A stretch of 64,000 bases of DNA, from assembly GCA_963978895.1 (NCBI GenBank), contig OZ022238.1:42713155-42777154 (forward strand), read 5' to 3'. Within the stretch, counting starts at the first letter, position 1; each line of letters starts with the position of its first letter. Under the pieces are notes generated by a model. The model was given only the letters and a program-made list of their open reading frames with translations, was not told where the DNA came from and ran no database searches. Below are positions 49,437-61,032 of the stretch, piece after piece. The position numbers were made by a program, and so were the translations under genes. The stretch comes from Erpobdella octoculata. Its lineage: Eukaryota; Annelida; Clitellata; Hirudinida; Erpobdellidae.

Positions 49437-49653
49437 TCTGACACCAATGTTACAATATCACCAAACGTATACCGGGCTCAATAGAATGGTTTTGCAGTTT
49501 ATTGGAAAATAATAAATGAAGCTTAGTTAAGGCTATTTATACCTTCAAATCTCTTAATAAAAATAATTAATTAATGTTCATAATAAATGTTCTGAATCCG
49601 TTAAGGTTTATTAATAGGAAGTTGATCATCAAACCAGTGATTTTACATTAATA

Positions 49654-49780
49654 TCGCCCAACTCTCTTATCTTCCAAACAAAACGTTTTGTTGAAAAAAT
49701 GTTAATATATACACTATATTAATTAAATTTTTAATTTTTTAGTACATAATTATACGAGCGTTGTTTTAAAGGTATATTTT
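49654..49780 (-). repeat. Right arm of 125-bp inverted repeat
   Basis: This is the partner of 46361-46484. Together they look like a foldback MITE split by the LTR element; the element was inserted close to the centre of the palindrome. Confidence 0.6.
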
Positions 49781-50132
49781 TTATACTTTATATTATTTAA
49801 ATTGACGTTTGATTTCTTTTGTTTTGTTAACAATTTTTTAGGCTACCGATGTTTTATTTTTTTTTTTGAACATTTATTGAGCACGAAACAAAACAATTAA
49901 GTACAACAGTGAAGTTATTAATAATGGTAAAAAAATCAAGTGCTCAAAAGGTTCATCCAAAGGGAATTACTTCCCGCTAACTGGACGACCTATAAACGAA
50001 AATTAAGATTTAAATACGAACCGAGACAGAGAAATAAAAGTTAACATAAGTGTATAGGAGTAAACATAAGTATATATAAGTTAACATATTTGTATGGAAG
50101 TTAACATAAGTATAAGTAAGTAGATATTGAAA

Positions 50133-53085
50133 TTATGAATCTAGCTGTAATATGCAAGATTTCAACGATTTTTTAAATAGCGAAATGCTTTTCAATGAGG
50201 ATATTGTTATCGGAATACTTGAATACAACCGCGGACCAAAACACTTTATGGAGAATGTTTTATGAGTTGTTCGAGCAAAATCAGACCGAAAGCAATGCAA
50301 AGAACGCACATCATGAGAATGTACATGAGACGATTTTGTGAAAAGGTTATCAAATGACGACGGTAACATATGGTTGTCATATTTGTACATGAAAATACTA
50401 AAAAGAAAAGAATTAATTTGATATACATTCAGTAGGTTGTTCTCGATCATTTTCATTTTACAAGATGATGTAAAAGGCAAGTTAAATAATATTCGGATGA
50501 TTCTTTTCTGTAAGATGTGGAGAGACTTTAGACGTGTAGGATAATTTGAAGCCCAAACAATATTACAATAGGACAAATAAGGGTAAACGAGAGCGTAATA
50601 CAACATCATAGAAATATTTTTATCCACAAATCGACTCACGCAAGATAAAATTCCACAATTGTTTGCAACTTTAGAGGTGACGTAACTAATATGGTTAATC
50701 AGTGAGAGATGCTCATCAAGCAACATTCCAAAAAATTTACACAAGGAAACTCGCGCAATAGATTTATCGTCAATGAGAAGTTGATAATCAGAACAAATTA
50801 ATTTATTTCTATGGTGGAATAGAATATAGTTGGTTTTACTTATATTTAAAGAAAGTTTATTCGCACAAAATCATTTATAAACGGAAAGTAGTTCATGATT
50901 AGTAACATCATATAAATCTTTTAGGTTTTCACCAGAAGCAAAAAGGTTGGTATCATCGGCGAACAAGACAAATTCGAGACGACGCGAAACAGTGCACAAA
51001 TCATTAATGTAGACAAGAAATAAGAGAGGGCCTAGCACCGACCCCTGAGGCACGCCACAAGTTACCCGCCGCGTTGATGAAGTAACTTCGTTGTAGTGGA
51101 CCTGTTGAGTTCTACCGCTCAAATAATCTCCAAACCACATTAATGGAATCCCTCGGACCCCATAGTGTTCAAGTTTTTTTTAGCAAGACTTTGTGATTCA
51201 CTGTATCAAAAGCCTTGGCCAGATCCAGAAACACGCCGATGATGTAGTCTCCTCGATCCATAGCCTCCGCAACCCTCGAGTGCAACAGAACGAGCGGCAT
51301 GTAGGTAGAGTGATTTTTTCTAAAGCCGAACTGACTCCTGGCAATGATGGAAAATATGGCAAGAAATCCATAGAGCCTGGAGTGCATAGCTTTTTCAAAA
51401 AACTTTGAGAAGAAACATAAAATAGATATTGGCCGATAATTGGAAATGGTATCTTTTTTGCCAGATTTGTGAAGGGGAATTACTTTTGCCGACTTTAACT
51501 GATCAGGAAAAACCCCTGAAGAAAAAAAGCAGTTTATTATGCAGGAAAGAATATGGGCTATCCGTGGAACAGAGCATCTTGCAATACACGGGTCAATTCC
51601 GTCGATTCCACTGCTGTGTGAGATTTTTAATCATGTCGATATTTCAATGATCTCGCCCGGTGTTGTAGGTACAGCATCGAAAGAATGGACCACGGGATTA
51701 CCAAGATATTCATCAAATGTTGCATTAGGAATTAATATATTTTTTGCGAGATCTGTGCCAATGCTGGAGAAATGGTTATTAAACAAGTCAACAATTTCTG
51801 TACGAGAGGTCAAATAACTCCCGTCACCCGCATCAAAAGTCCTGCACTGCTCCACAGAAGATCGCTTGCCCATTAGGCTCCCAATGATTTTCCATGTTTC
51901 TTTAGCATTGTTTTGACATAAATTGAATTTTTTTGAATAGAATTTTTTGATTGTCGCAATTTTCATTGATTTGAAGCGATTACGGTACACAGTGAATTTC
52001 TCTTTATTGGCCACTGTCGGGCACTTGAGGTATTTTTTATATAAGGCATTTTTCTTTTTGCAGCACTTCATGAGATTTGACGTCATCCAATCCTTATCAA
52101 ATCTAGCAGGACCACGAGTGTATTTAACCAGTGGAAAACACTTGTTATATATTTCGAGATACTTATTAATGAATAATGAGTAAGCAGAGGATGCATCACC
52201 ACCATCGGCCATCCCAATCACCCCAGACCATCCATCTCACCCAACATCTGTTCAAACATCTCTTTCTGTCTCAGGCTCGTCAGCCTTCGAAATGAAACCT
52301 GATCTCTTTCAGTATTGGTGCGAGGTGCGAGATCAGTTGACAGAAAAATCGGAAGATAATCAGATCAATCACACTCCTAGCAATAGAATGTTTTAAGGGG
52401 TAGTTTGTAAACATGTTGTCAATTGCAGAGGCAGTTTTAGAACTTATCCTGGTAGGCGCCGTAAATGCCGGAAGAAGGCTGTAAGAAGCCAGTAAATTGA
52501 AAAAATCAGCCATAGACGAGCTCTGTTCTCTACTGAGAAAATCAATATTGAAGTCGCTTATTAAAAGAATATTCATATTTCTTTTGACGAGACAATTTAA
52601 CAAATTGCTGAATTCTGTGTTAAAACTGTGTAAATTTGTGTCCGGGGGACGATAAATAACACCCACTAAGAAATTTCCAGTTTTTTGACAATCCATTGAG
52701 ATTAGAAGAAGCTCGAATGAAGTAACACTGGTGTTCCAGAGTGAAGCATCAACTGCTGAATACTTGATCCGCTCAGCAATAAAAAATCCAACTCCACCAC
52801 CTCTTTTCATGTCTCGATTTTGGAACACGAAGTGGAAACCCGGTATTTCTATGCCTTTAGACGAATTTTCATCCAACCAAGTTTCTGTGACCGCCAGAAT
52901 TCGAGCTCGACTTTGGCGAAGTAGTATCGTTAAATCGTCTAATTTGTTTTTCATACTCCTGCAATTAACGTGAAGGAAAGAGAAAAATTCACGAGGCAGT
53001 TGATTGGTCAGGTCATTTAAATCTTTTTGAGAAACATAAATGCTGGTGTCTTCATACATTGAACGAAATAAGTTGTCATCCGGAT
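50133..53085 (-). pseudogene. ORF2: endonuclease and reverse transcriptase, broken
   Basis: 53085-52280 is an APE endonuclease (FLHVNCRSMKNK, VTETWLDE, GVGFFIAERI, GVIYRPPDT, ISDFNIDF). The end of that domain is frameshifted. 52221-51631 precedes the RT (RGPARFDKDWMTSNLMK). 51387-51169 has LDLAKAFDTVNH and 51140-50871 has GVPQGSVLGPLLFLVYIND and the catalytic FADDTN. 50744-50133 is the C-terminal region (YPYLSYCNIVWASNYPTRL, LQKRIIRILF). At least four frame breaks are present. The N-terminus of ORF2 lies at 54652-54571, beyond the foldback insertion. Confidence 0.85.
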
Positions 53086-53410
53086 CAATACCAGGATTCT
53101 AGGACTGTTCATCAAAGGACGATTCATCAAAGGACTGTTCATCAAGGACTATTCATCAAGGGACTATTCATCAAAAGACTATTCATCAAAAGACTATTCA
53201 TCAAAAGACTATTCATCAAGAGGACGGTTCATCATAAGGACTGTTCATCTAATGTCTATTTATCCAGCGGACTATTCATCAAAAAAAGTTAATAAAATTT
53301 TTTAAGATGTTATTTTCAACCAAAATATGTTACCAAATCGTGGAGTAATTTATATCAATTTTACAGTGCTACTGTGCTTGTATCCAAATACTTTATACTT
53401 TATAAAAGAA

Positions 53411-53575
53411 CTAGCGGGGTAACCGGCGTTGCCCGGGGTTTTTAGAGGTTTTTCGATCGTTTTTCTCGCTTGCTCTCACGCTCCCGGTCGCTCTCTTTTC
53501 CCGCTTGTCTCCCGCTCCCGGTTGCCTTACCGCTCCCGATCGCTTTCCCGCTCCCGGTCACAGCACCAGCAAAAC
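53411..53575 (-). mobile_element. Helitron family A 3' fragment in foldback element
   Basis: On the minus strand the family A GC hairpin and CTAG at 53411-53414 follow cccggtcgctttcccg units. The 5' part is missing. Confidence 0.75.
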
Positions 53576-54404
53576 TAAATTTGGCGGTTTTCGTAAACCG
53601 TATATGTACACATTCACCAAAGGCAACAAACACATCAAAGCATCATGCATGCCCGCTATGTCAAATCTGGCATCGTTCGTTTAACCCCAAGGGGCCACGC
53701 TTCCAAGACACTTATGCCTCGAGCAATCAACAAGTTTGTAGAAGACATGGTTGTAATATACAGCAATTTTATTTGTCACATACAGTAAATAAAACAACTG
53801 GACAAGAAATAACGTCAAGATCTTAAGGTCAAACGAGCAAAAAACAATTGAATAAAAAGTTTAAAAAAAACTGCCTTCAACTGTTCGTACAAACTGTAGG
53901 TTTATACACACTCAAACAGCCAGATACCATACACCTAAAAAATCACTAACACCCGGTCTACCACTTCTGCCAAACTTCAAAGAGACGCACATGCTCGCTT
54001 TAGCGAGGTTAGGAAAGGTCATTTCAAAGAGACGCTTACGCTCGTCGATAAATCAACCAGACTCAGATTTCATGCATACTTCAAATAAAAACTAAATACA
54101 TTGGAAATCATTTAATTGATATAAAAACTTATTTTGTTTTTTTAATAAAAGTAGCGGTAGCGAATAGTGCCGAGAACAGCTAAAAAATGTAGCGGCGCTG
54201 CCATCAACGATCTTGTTAGCCAATAGTACCGCTCTTAACAACCCTGGTTGCCATCACTATTTTTTTAAATTACTGATATGTTTAAAATTTATTTTATCAA
54301 AGATGAAGAACTGTCTTTTAAAAATACATCGAATTATTTAACGCTGAAAATATCTTGGGTATATATTGATAAAGGTTGTTGAGGAGTGGCTTCAAAATTT
54401 GATG
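53576..54404. other. Interior of foldback element
   Basis: 53576-53826 keeps an open frame with HHACPLCQIWH and CRRHGC, a cysteine/histidine pattern that might be a zinc-finger trace. Two agagacgc phrases with gctcg lie at 53980-54050. No gene is supported. Confidence 0.35.
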
Positions 54405-54661
54405 AATAGTCCTCTTGATGAATAGACTTTAGATGAACAGTCCTTATGATGAACCGTCCTCTTGATGAATAATCCTTTGATGAATAGTCTCTTGATGAAT
54501 AGTCCCTTGATGAATAGTCTTTGATGAACAGTCCCTTGATGAATCGTCCTTTGATGAAAAGTCCGCATACCAATACCAGAATCAAATAAAGAAGAATTAT
54601 CTTCAAACCTCTCAAAACCAAAACAAATTTCTTCTTTAACGACAGAATCCATTGGATGAAA

Positions 54662-55411
54662 TCAATAGTTTTCAACCTCCTCCAGACTTAGAACTCGGGT
54701 GGGCCTGTCAGACTCAGCCCGCCTAACAAAGACCGCACCATTCCAGGTCCAGATGGAAGCAATTCTTTTTTCTTTAAGAAGTTTTCTACCCTTTGAAAAG
54801 ATGTTGGCATTTTTTTTTGTTAGGTGTTCGTTTATATAAACTTTTTGCGCAGTGTCTTGTTTTCGTAGTAATCTACTTAATTCATAGATCCTATCTCTGA
54901 CAAGCCTGGAGGCGAATGTAACCACAATTGGCCGAGGTGCGTTCTTTGGACTCGGTACGCGAAATCCAGCAGTGATGTCACGCTCTGAAATTTCGAGGTC
55001 CAACTTTTTCTGACAACATTCTATCACAGCCTTCACCGTATCTTGCCGTGAAGATGGCCTTTGACCTCCCCCATTCTTACTGGCAACAGAGGCTGCTTCT
55101 GCGTAAGATGACTCGGGTACACCGTGGAACACAAGATTGCCGCTCTTCATCTGGGTCTCCAATTGATCGACTTTGAGTTGTAGGGTACGATTCTCCTCTG
55201 TTAGGAATTTGAGCCTGTCAACAATAGGTTTGATCTCATTCTGAAGGGTCTTTGTTACCAGCTCCATCATTGATTCCTTCAACATCTCTCTGATGCTCGA
55301 CTCCAGATCAGGTAGTATCTTACCCTTAATTTTATCTGCCAATGACTCGATGGTTTTATTTTCTGTTAACAAATCCATGATTTCCTCATGCTTTGGCGGC
55401 TTGCGAGACAT
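54662..55411 (-). CDS. ORF1 protein of APE retrotransposon (249 aa)
   Basis: The ORF is intact. Residues about 15-90 form a coiled coil (SIREMLKESMMELVTKTL, then LTEENRTLQLKVDQLETQM). A domain of the RRM-like ORF1 type follows: GNLVFHGVPES, RPIVVTFASRLVRDRIYEL and VYINEHLTKKNANIF. The end is WNGAVFVRRAESDRPTRVLS. Such proteins bind element RNA and act as chaperones in the ribonucleoprotein. The start is the first ATG after the repeated 5' UTR. It is the best preserved part of the element. Confidence 0.8.
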   Translation of the reverse strand: MSRKPPKHEEIMDLLTENKTIESLADKIKGKILPDLESSIREMLKESMMELVTKTLQNEIKPIVDRLKFLTEENRTLQLKVDQLETQMKSGNLVFHGVPESSYAEAASVASKNGGGQRPSSRQDTVKAVIECCQKKLDLEISERDITAGFRVPSPKNAPRPIVVTFASRLVRDRIYELSRLLRKQDTAQKVYINEHLTKKNANIFSKGRKLLKEKRIASIWTWNGAVFVRRAESDRPTRVLSLEEVENY

Positions 55412-55550
55412 TATCTGAGCTAATTCGACTCGAAAGAGTGACTCACAACAACAATACTGAATTCGTGTTCTTCACTTATATCGCCAATTCGACTCGAAGG
55501 AGTGGCTCACAATAACAAAATTGAATTTGTATTTTTTACTAATATCGCTA

Positions 55551-56102
55551 CAAATATTTACTAAAACAGACAAAAAACTATACCGTCAGATAGAGATTTT
55601 TATAACAAGTTCAGTCGTATAATTTTCTTAACTATTAGGCCCCTAAAAATCGTTTATTTAGTTATTTATTTATAAAGCATAACGTAACGCTCCGTTCACC
55701 GCTCGCTTCACTTTGTTGAAAAAATATGGCAAAAAAAAGTTTATAGCTATAAAATTTAAAATCTGAGTTTACATTACAATCCAGAGTCTGAAGGTGCAAA
55801 ATTGTTTTCCTCAGTAAGAATTTCTCCACCATTTAAGACAAGTTTTATTAAATCAGAAACAGAATCTCTAATTTGAATTTCATTCATAACGTTTTTCTAT
55901 ACGTCGTCGCTTTCGATCAAAACTTGTTTGTTTATGCATCTAATCAATATCTTAAAAACACAACAGCGTGTTTGTGTTTTCTTATCGCATCCGAACTGCT
56001 GACGCAAGTCAATGGAGGAAGGTTTTAGTGAAAAAAATAAAATCGGTCACAAAATGAGAGGAGCGAGAGCGGGAGAGTAAACGGAAACGGAAACTGTAGA
56101 AT
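55551..56102. other. Unassigned interval
   Basis: A short Helitron A trace (ggtcacaaaatgagaggag) lies at 56045-56095. No gene is seen in the rest. Confidence 0.4.
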
Positions 56103-56280
56103 GACCATTTCAACAAAAATTCACATTTTATTTTTGAAAAATGTAAAAATCCATAAACCAAAAATTTTAGTAATCCCTTGCAACAATATTTGTTAATCTC
56201 AATCGTCATCATAAATTTTCGTTTTTTTTTGTCATCATCACCATCGGCGTATTTTTTAAATCCCCAAATAAACATATGAA
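56103..56280 (-). pseudogene. LRR protein 3' end, second fragment
   Basis: On the minus strand it reads IWGFKKYADGDDDKKK and then the 3' flank seen after 56713. It equals 56643-56790 apart from small changes, so the 3' end of the LRR gene is duplicated about 540 bp away. Confidence 0.7.
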
Positions 56281-56450
56281 ATGAATTTATTTCTATGGCG
56301 CCAGATAAAATCAGACGCGCTTACGAAGGTTCCTTTGGAATCGGAAACTTCGAAGAACACGCTATTTTCAGACATGAGAAGTTAACCATAGATAACGCTG
56401 AGTTGACGTGAGCACATGTGAGTCGGTTTTTTGCTCAAGGAAATTACGTG

Positions 56451-56523
56451 ACTGGACCGGGAATCGAACCCGGGTCCTACGACTCTCAAAGCCGGAATCT
56501 ATACCAATAGACCAACACGTCCC
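56451..56523 (-). pseudogene. tRNA-like pseudogene or SINE head
   Basis: On the minus strand an A-box-like TGGTCTATTGG and a B box GGTTCGATTCC with a good T stem (CCGGG/CCCGG) are present, and the anticodon loop would read TTTGAGA. The acceptor stem does not pair, so it is not a functional tRNA. It looks most like a proline-type tRNA. Confidence 0.6.
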
Positions 56524-56712
56524 ACATACCAACACGTCCCATATCTGAGTCATTCAAAGACAATGCGGTTAAAACAGTTACTACAGCAATTTATGATGTC
56601 AAAAATACCTTAAACATTTTTTTAATAATTTAAAAAAAATCAGTTCAACAAAAATTCACATTTTATTTTAACCAAAAATAGAAATAATCTCTTGTAACAA
56701 TATTTATCAATC

Positions 56713-58410
56713 TCAATCGTCAACATAGTTTTCTTTTTTTTTGTCATCATCAATATCGGCGTATTTTTTAAATCCCCATGCAATCATCTTTTTCTGGAAT
56801 TCTTTGTTTACTTTAAAAAGTTCTTTAAACTTTGTATATAACCAACATCTATTATAAATTGACGCTTTAACAATTTCATACGTTTGCGGTGGTAGGCGAC
56901 CATGAAGGTCATAAAAATTTTCAATAATTTCTGATAGCCCATAGCTAATACCGCGCACATTTGGGTTATAAATAACCATAGAGATAAATACATCGTCTTC
57001 AAGCAGCATTTCCCACATAGGTTTGGAAATTAATCGCCATTTAATATTCAGGAGTCTATGCAATTTTAAATCACTTTGCGGAATTTTATAAACAAATGCG
57101 TCAAAAAATCTGTGAATTTCATTTTTTGATTTGTCACGCAAGCGAAAACACGAGGATGCCAATTCTACAAGGTTTGGTAAAACTTCATAGTTGGCACTAT
57201 AATAATCCAATGCTCGGCACAATAAATCTATAATAGTTGTATACAAATCACCTTTTAAGAGTAGATTGCAGTTCTCTTCAATAAGATACTGATTCAAATC
57301 ATACAGCCAATATTTAAAAATTATCACGTTTGTAAAACAATAATTCATTAAAACCATGAACCCTTTGATGTCGGCAAAAGAACCCACAGTTTCTAGATTT
57401 TTTTGTGCAGCCTCAGTTGAAGAAAACCCCATGCCGCCAAGACCCAGATATTTAAATGATCTCTGATGAAGCCACATAATTGGTGGTGAATAAACATCGG
57501 ATGAATAACTCAAGTCCAGATGATATAGTCGAGGTAACAGATCTATCATTTTATAAATTTTGTTTATGTTTATGTCAATATCCAGCTTCAAAAAACGGTT
57601 AAAACTTAGGTCCAGCATCGTGAGATTATAAAGGCAAGATACGACGCTAATCAATTCATCACACGTTACGCCAGTGCATTTTGCCAAAGACAGCTTTTCA
57701 ATGTTAAACATCGTTTTAATTTTGTTTAACAACTCCAGAGAGAAACACCTGAACATTTTGAGAGATATTATTTTTTCACTAACAAATTTAAGTTTAATTA
57801 AATCAGTTAAATCTTTATTGCAATGACATTCATTTACTAATATGCAATGTAACGCCAAATTTTTTAAATTTGGACAAAATTGAGTTGGACTGTTAATGTT
57901 CGTTTCATGATATTTAATAAGATTTTTGCAAGAAACATCTAACTCTAGTTCTTCTAGATTTGAAAATAGAAACTCTCGACTCCAGAGGATTTCGTACAAC
58001 AAAATCATTTTTTCCGTCGTTTTTCGGTCTGTAACCCATGTGTCAGTTGTTGAAAATGTTAAAGATATCTTAGCAAATGTATGAAATTTAAGAATTTTTC
58101 TCAACGACCGGCGATAATAATCAACATCGAAATCTCTAAATACAAGTTCATTGCAACAACATCTATCTGGTTCAAGCAAACAAGGTAATAGATACTCGTA
58201 CGAAATTCTCACGCCTCGTTCTTGACATGTCGAAAGAATGGCTTGAAATATATTCACTGGTAATTTAATTCCGTTTTTAAGTTTGTAAGTAAAATCTTTT
58301 TTAGTGAAACAAACTTCAAGAAAAACGTTCTTGAAGTTGAAAGCTGTAAAAATGACACAAGAGTTTTTTAAGGAGGTCAAGTTATGAACGTTAACGTACA
58401 TATTTTGCAA
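56713..58410 (-). CDS. Leucine-rich-repeat protein, ZYG-11/ZER1-like plan (565 aa)
   Basis: This intact intronless paralog of the 571-aa protein has the same architecture: N-terminal NGIKLPVNIFQAILST, irregular LRRs (CPNLKNLALHCIL, NIEKLSLAKCTGV, LTMLDLSFNRFL, LPRLYHLDLSY) and a helical C-terminus ending KKYADIDDDKKKENYVDD. Most of the protein is clearly diverged, but about 56 residues (about 45-100) are identical to the paralog, with nearly identical DNA. The start ATG at 58410 is the first in frame. The function as a ubiquitin-ligase receptor is inference from layout only. Confidence 0.65.
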   Translation of the reverse strand: MQNMYVNVHNLTSLKNSCVIFTAFNFKNVFLEVCFTKKDFTYKLKNGIKLPVNIFQAILSTCQERGVRISYEYLLPCLLEPDRCCCNELVFRDFDVDYYRRSLRKILKFHTFAKISLTFSTTDTWVTDRKTTEKMILLYEILWSREFLFSNLEELELDVSCKNLIKYHETNINSPTQFCPNLKNLALHCILVNECHCNKDLTDLIKLKFVSEKIISLKMFRCFSLELLNKIKTMFNIEKLSLAKCTGVTCDELISVVSCLYNLTMLDLSFNRFLKLDIDININKIYKMIDLLPRLYHLDLSYSSDVYSPPIMWLHQRSFKYLGLGGMGFSSTEAAQKNLETVGSFADIKGFMVLMNYCFTNVIIFKYWLYDLNQYLIEENCNLLLKGDLYTTIIDLLCRALDYYSANYEVLPNLVELASSCFRLRDKSKNEIHRFFDAFVYKIPQSDLKLHRLLNIKWRLISKPMWEMLLEDDVFISMVIYNPNVRGISYGLSEIIENFYDLHGRLPPQTYEIVKASIYNRCWLYTKFKELFKVNKEFQKKMIAWGFKKYADIDDDKKKENYVDD

Positions 58411-58795
58411 AAAAACTTGTTTGTTAGTTTAAAAACAAAAATTATAATCTATATAAATAAATATCTCTTAAAGTGTTTGTTGTCGGAAAAAGATAAAATT
58501 AACTAAAAAAAAGTTCAAATTTTTAGCTTTATGTTTTTTGACGTATCCCAATTTTTTTTAATTTGTTATTGTAATTGTAATTTTCTTACAATAAAATAGT
58601 CTTGAAAACAGCTGGTGATATAATATTCTTTTTCAAATGGTTTTTCTGCGACATTTACAGGTAGCATAATATTTCCCTAGCAAATTAACTTAAAACTAAT
58701 TTGAGATTTTGTCCAGCTTGTTTTATAAGCAAGAAATTCCAGACCCGGTTCATTTTATAGGCACAAAATTTTAGTTATCCAAAGCTAGTGTTTCG
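58411..58795. other. 5' flank of LRR paralog
   Basis: The first 80 bp resemble 24674-24750. Nothing else is recognised. Confidence 0.4.
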
Positions 58796-59290
<495 letters not shown>

Positions 59291-59394
59291 GCCACCAAAC
59301 TTTTGTGGAGTAGTTCCTTCTCATTGCAATGGCAGCTTAACCAACACTGACGACTTGTTGAACGAACTTGCTGTAGAGTTAGAGTCTTTTTTCA

Positions 59395-59512
59395 GCTACT
59401 TGCTCGTCTTGTCTCTCTCGATCCCATTTCCTTCTCCGCTTTCCCGTTCCCGTCGCGTTCCCGGTCGCTTTACCGTACCCAGTCTGTTTCCCGCTCCCGG
59501 TTTATTTATAAT
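59395..59512 (-). mobile_element. Helitron family A internal fragment
   Basis: It consists of ttcccgttcccgtcgcgttc and cccgctcccggtt units without termini, just left of a family B Helitron. Confidence 0.6.
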
Positions 59513-59525
59513 AAAATATAATATA

Positions 59526-60962
59526 CTAGCAGTGCCCGTAGCGGCTTCGCTCGCATGAAATTAGAGAATTTGAACCGTGCATACATAGTAGAGTACTGCA
59601 CGGATCAATTTTTTAGGTCTCGGCTCGGCCCGTCGACAACTTGGCCCAGCCCGTTTCAAAAACCGAATATCCTGGCCCGGCACGGTCCGTCTAATATGGG
59701 CCCGGCTCGTTTTTACAGGCCTAGAAGTTCTATATACTTGATGAAAAACTTCGGCCCGTTTCACCTTGACTTCAGGTTTAGCCCGGCCCATCTGAACACC
59801 CTAAAATCACTAAAATGTTTATATACTTGGTTAAAAATCTCGGCCCGTCCCACCTTGATTTAAGGTTTAGGCAGGGCCTTATGAACACCCTAAAATAACG
59901 GCTTGGCCCGTCCGTCCGGTGATAAACTGAACTCATCTACTTTTGACCGGCACAAAACCTCAAAATACCAATTTTCACATCTGTAGCACTTACAGTTTTT
60001 GAGTAGCAGTTATTTTAAAATCAAATAACCCTTTTTCCACTTCACATTTGAGGTCCTGGAAACCAAATTTTCAAAAAATGGTGAAACACGTATATCATTA
60101 TTTTTAGAGTAGAAACTAAATACTAATTTTACTTTTGTAGCATTTACAGTTTTTGAGTAGCAGTTACTTTAAAAACCAAGTAATCCTATTTTCCACCCCA
60201 TATTTGAAGTCCTGGAAACCAAATTTTCAAAAAATGGTAAAACACGTATATCATTATTTCTGGAGTAGAAACTAAATACTAATTTTTACTCCTGCAGCAT
60301 CTACAGTTTTCGAGTAGCAGTTACATTAAAAACCAAATAACATTATTTTCCATCCCACATTTGAGGTCCTGGGAACCAAATTTAAAAAAAATGGTAAAAC
60401 ACGTATATCTTTATTTTTAGAATAGAAACTAAATACTAATTTTTACATCTGTGGTATTAACAGTTTTTGAGTAGCAGTTAGTTTGAAAAACAAATAACCC
60501 TATTTTCCACCCCACATTTGAAGTCCTGGAAACCAATTTTCAGAAAATGCTAAAACACCTATTTCATTATTTTGGGAGTAAAAACAAAATACTAATTTTT
60601 ACTCCTGTAGCATTCACAGTTTTTGAGTAGCAGCTACTTTAAAAACCAAATAACCCAATTTTCCAACCAACATTTGAGGTCCGGGAAACCGAATTTTCCA
60701 AAAATTGTGAAACACGTATCTTTTTATTTTTTAAGAAAAATCCATATACCAAATTTCAAAATTTCCTCATTTTTGGTTTTTGCGATATACATTGTTTTAG
60801 AAAAAAGTTTGTTTTCCAGTTTTTTCCCCTCAGAAGCAAAATTTTCAAAAAAAATTTTCTTAGCGGATGTTTACGCTATAAAAGTAATATAAGTTCCAAA
60901 TTTCACGTTCCTAGGATGAGGCGTGTGAGCTCGGCGTTGATTATCAGTCAGTCAGGACATGT

Positions 60963-60970
<8 letters not shown>
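59526..60970 (-). mobile_element. Helitron family B, long copy
   Basis: On the minus strand it ends gccgctacgggcactg plus CTAG at 59526-59529. The 5' end (aaaagaacatgtcctgactg) lies at about 60970, next to AT repeats. At least five internal units of about 157 bp are seen (59960-60780), each with gagtagcag, aaataacc, gtcctggaaacc and aaacacgtat. Confidence 0.8.

Positions 60971-61031
<61 letters not shown>
60969..61031. repeat. (AT)n array
   Basis: The AT array lies between two Helitron B sequences. Confidence 0.95.

Positions 61032-61032
<1 letters not shown>

Larger units (their letters stand above)
46511..49647 (-). mobile_element. Short LTR retrotransposon with SAP-domain ORF
   Basis: LTRs of about 200 bp are at 46511-46711 and 49448-49647. 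On the minus strand they start TGTAAAATCACTGG and end GTAACA. The primer-binding region is TGGTGTCAGAAGTGGGATAC (split by the hAT at 48183-49436) and a polypurine run (aagaaggggg) precedes the 3' LTR. Only one ORF (46715-48160) is present and no pol is seen. Without the hAT the element is about 1.9 kb, a non-autonomous deletion derivative. Confidence 0.8.
53095..54570. mobile_element. Foldback/MULE-like element with minisatellite ends
   Basis: Exact 9-bp duplications CAATACCAG lie at 53086-53094 and 54571-54579. Both ends are tandem arrays of a 14-16-bp unit (ggactattcatcaaa) in opposite orientation: 53095-53285 and 54405-54570. A 9-bp duplication and repeat-built inverted ends are typical of foldback and Mutator-like elements. 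The inside holds a Helitron A fragment and about 800 bp of other DNA. No transposase is recognised. Confidence 0.8.
49858..55550 (-). mobile_element. Two-ORF APE non-LTR retrotransposon (Jockey/CR1 group)
   Basis: On the minus strand the 5' UTR has two tandem 64-bp units (55487-55550 and 55423-55486). ORF1 is 55411-54662, and ORF2 begins 10 nt later at 54652 and reaches 50133. The 3' end has AATAAATG and 11 A at 49859-49869. ORF2 is split by a foldback element (53095-54570) and by frameshifts, so the copy is dead, but it was once close to full length. Confidence 0.85.

Noticed and set aside
46511..49647. Target duplication of the SAP LTR element
   Set aside because: Bases outside the LTRs (agatat on the left, ttaata on the right) do not form a clear 4-6-bp duplication, so none was claimed.
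53470..53826. Zinc-finger gene (HACPLCQIWH...CRRHGC)
   Set aside because: The frame starts in Helitron repeat sequence and no full finger spacing of a known family is seen.
56451..56523. Functional tRNA gene
   Set aside because: The acceptor stem does not pair although both promoter boxes and the T arm are good.
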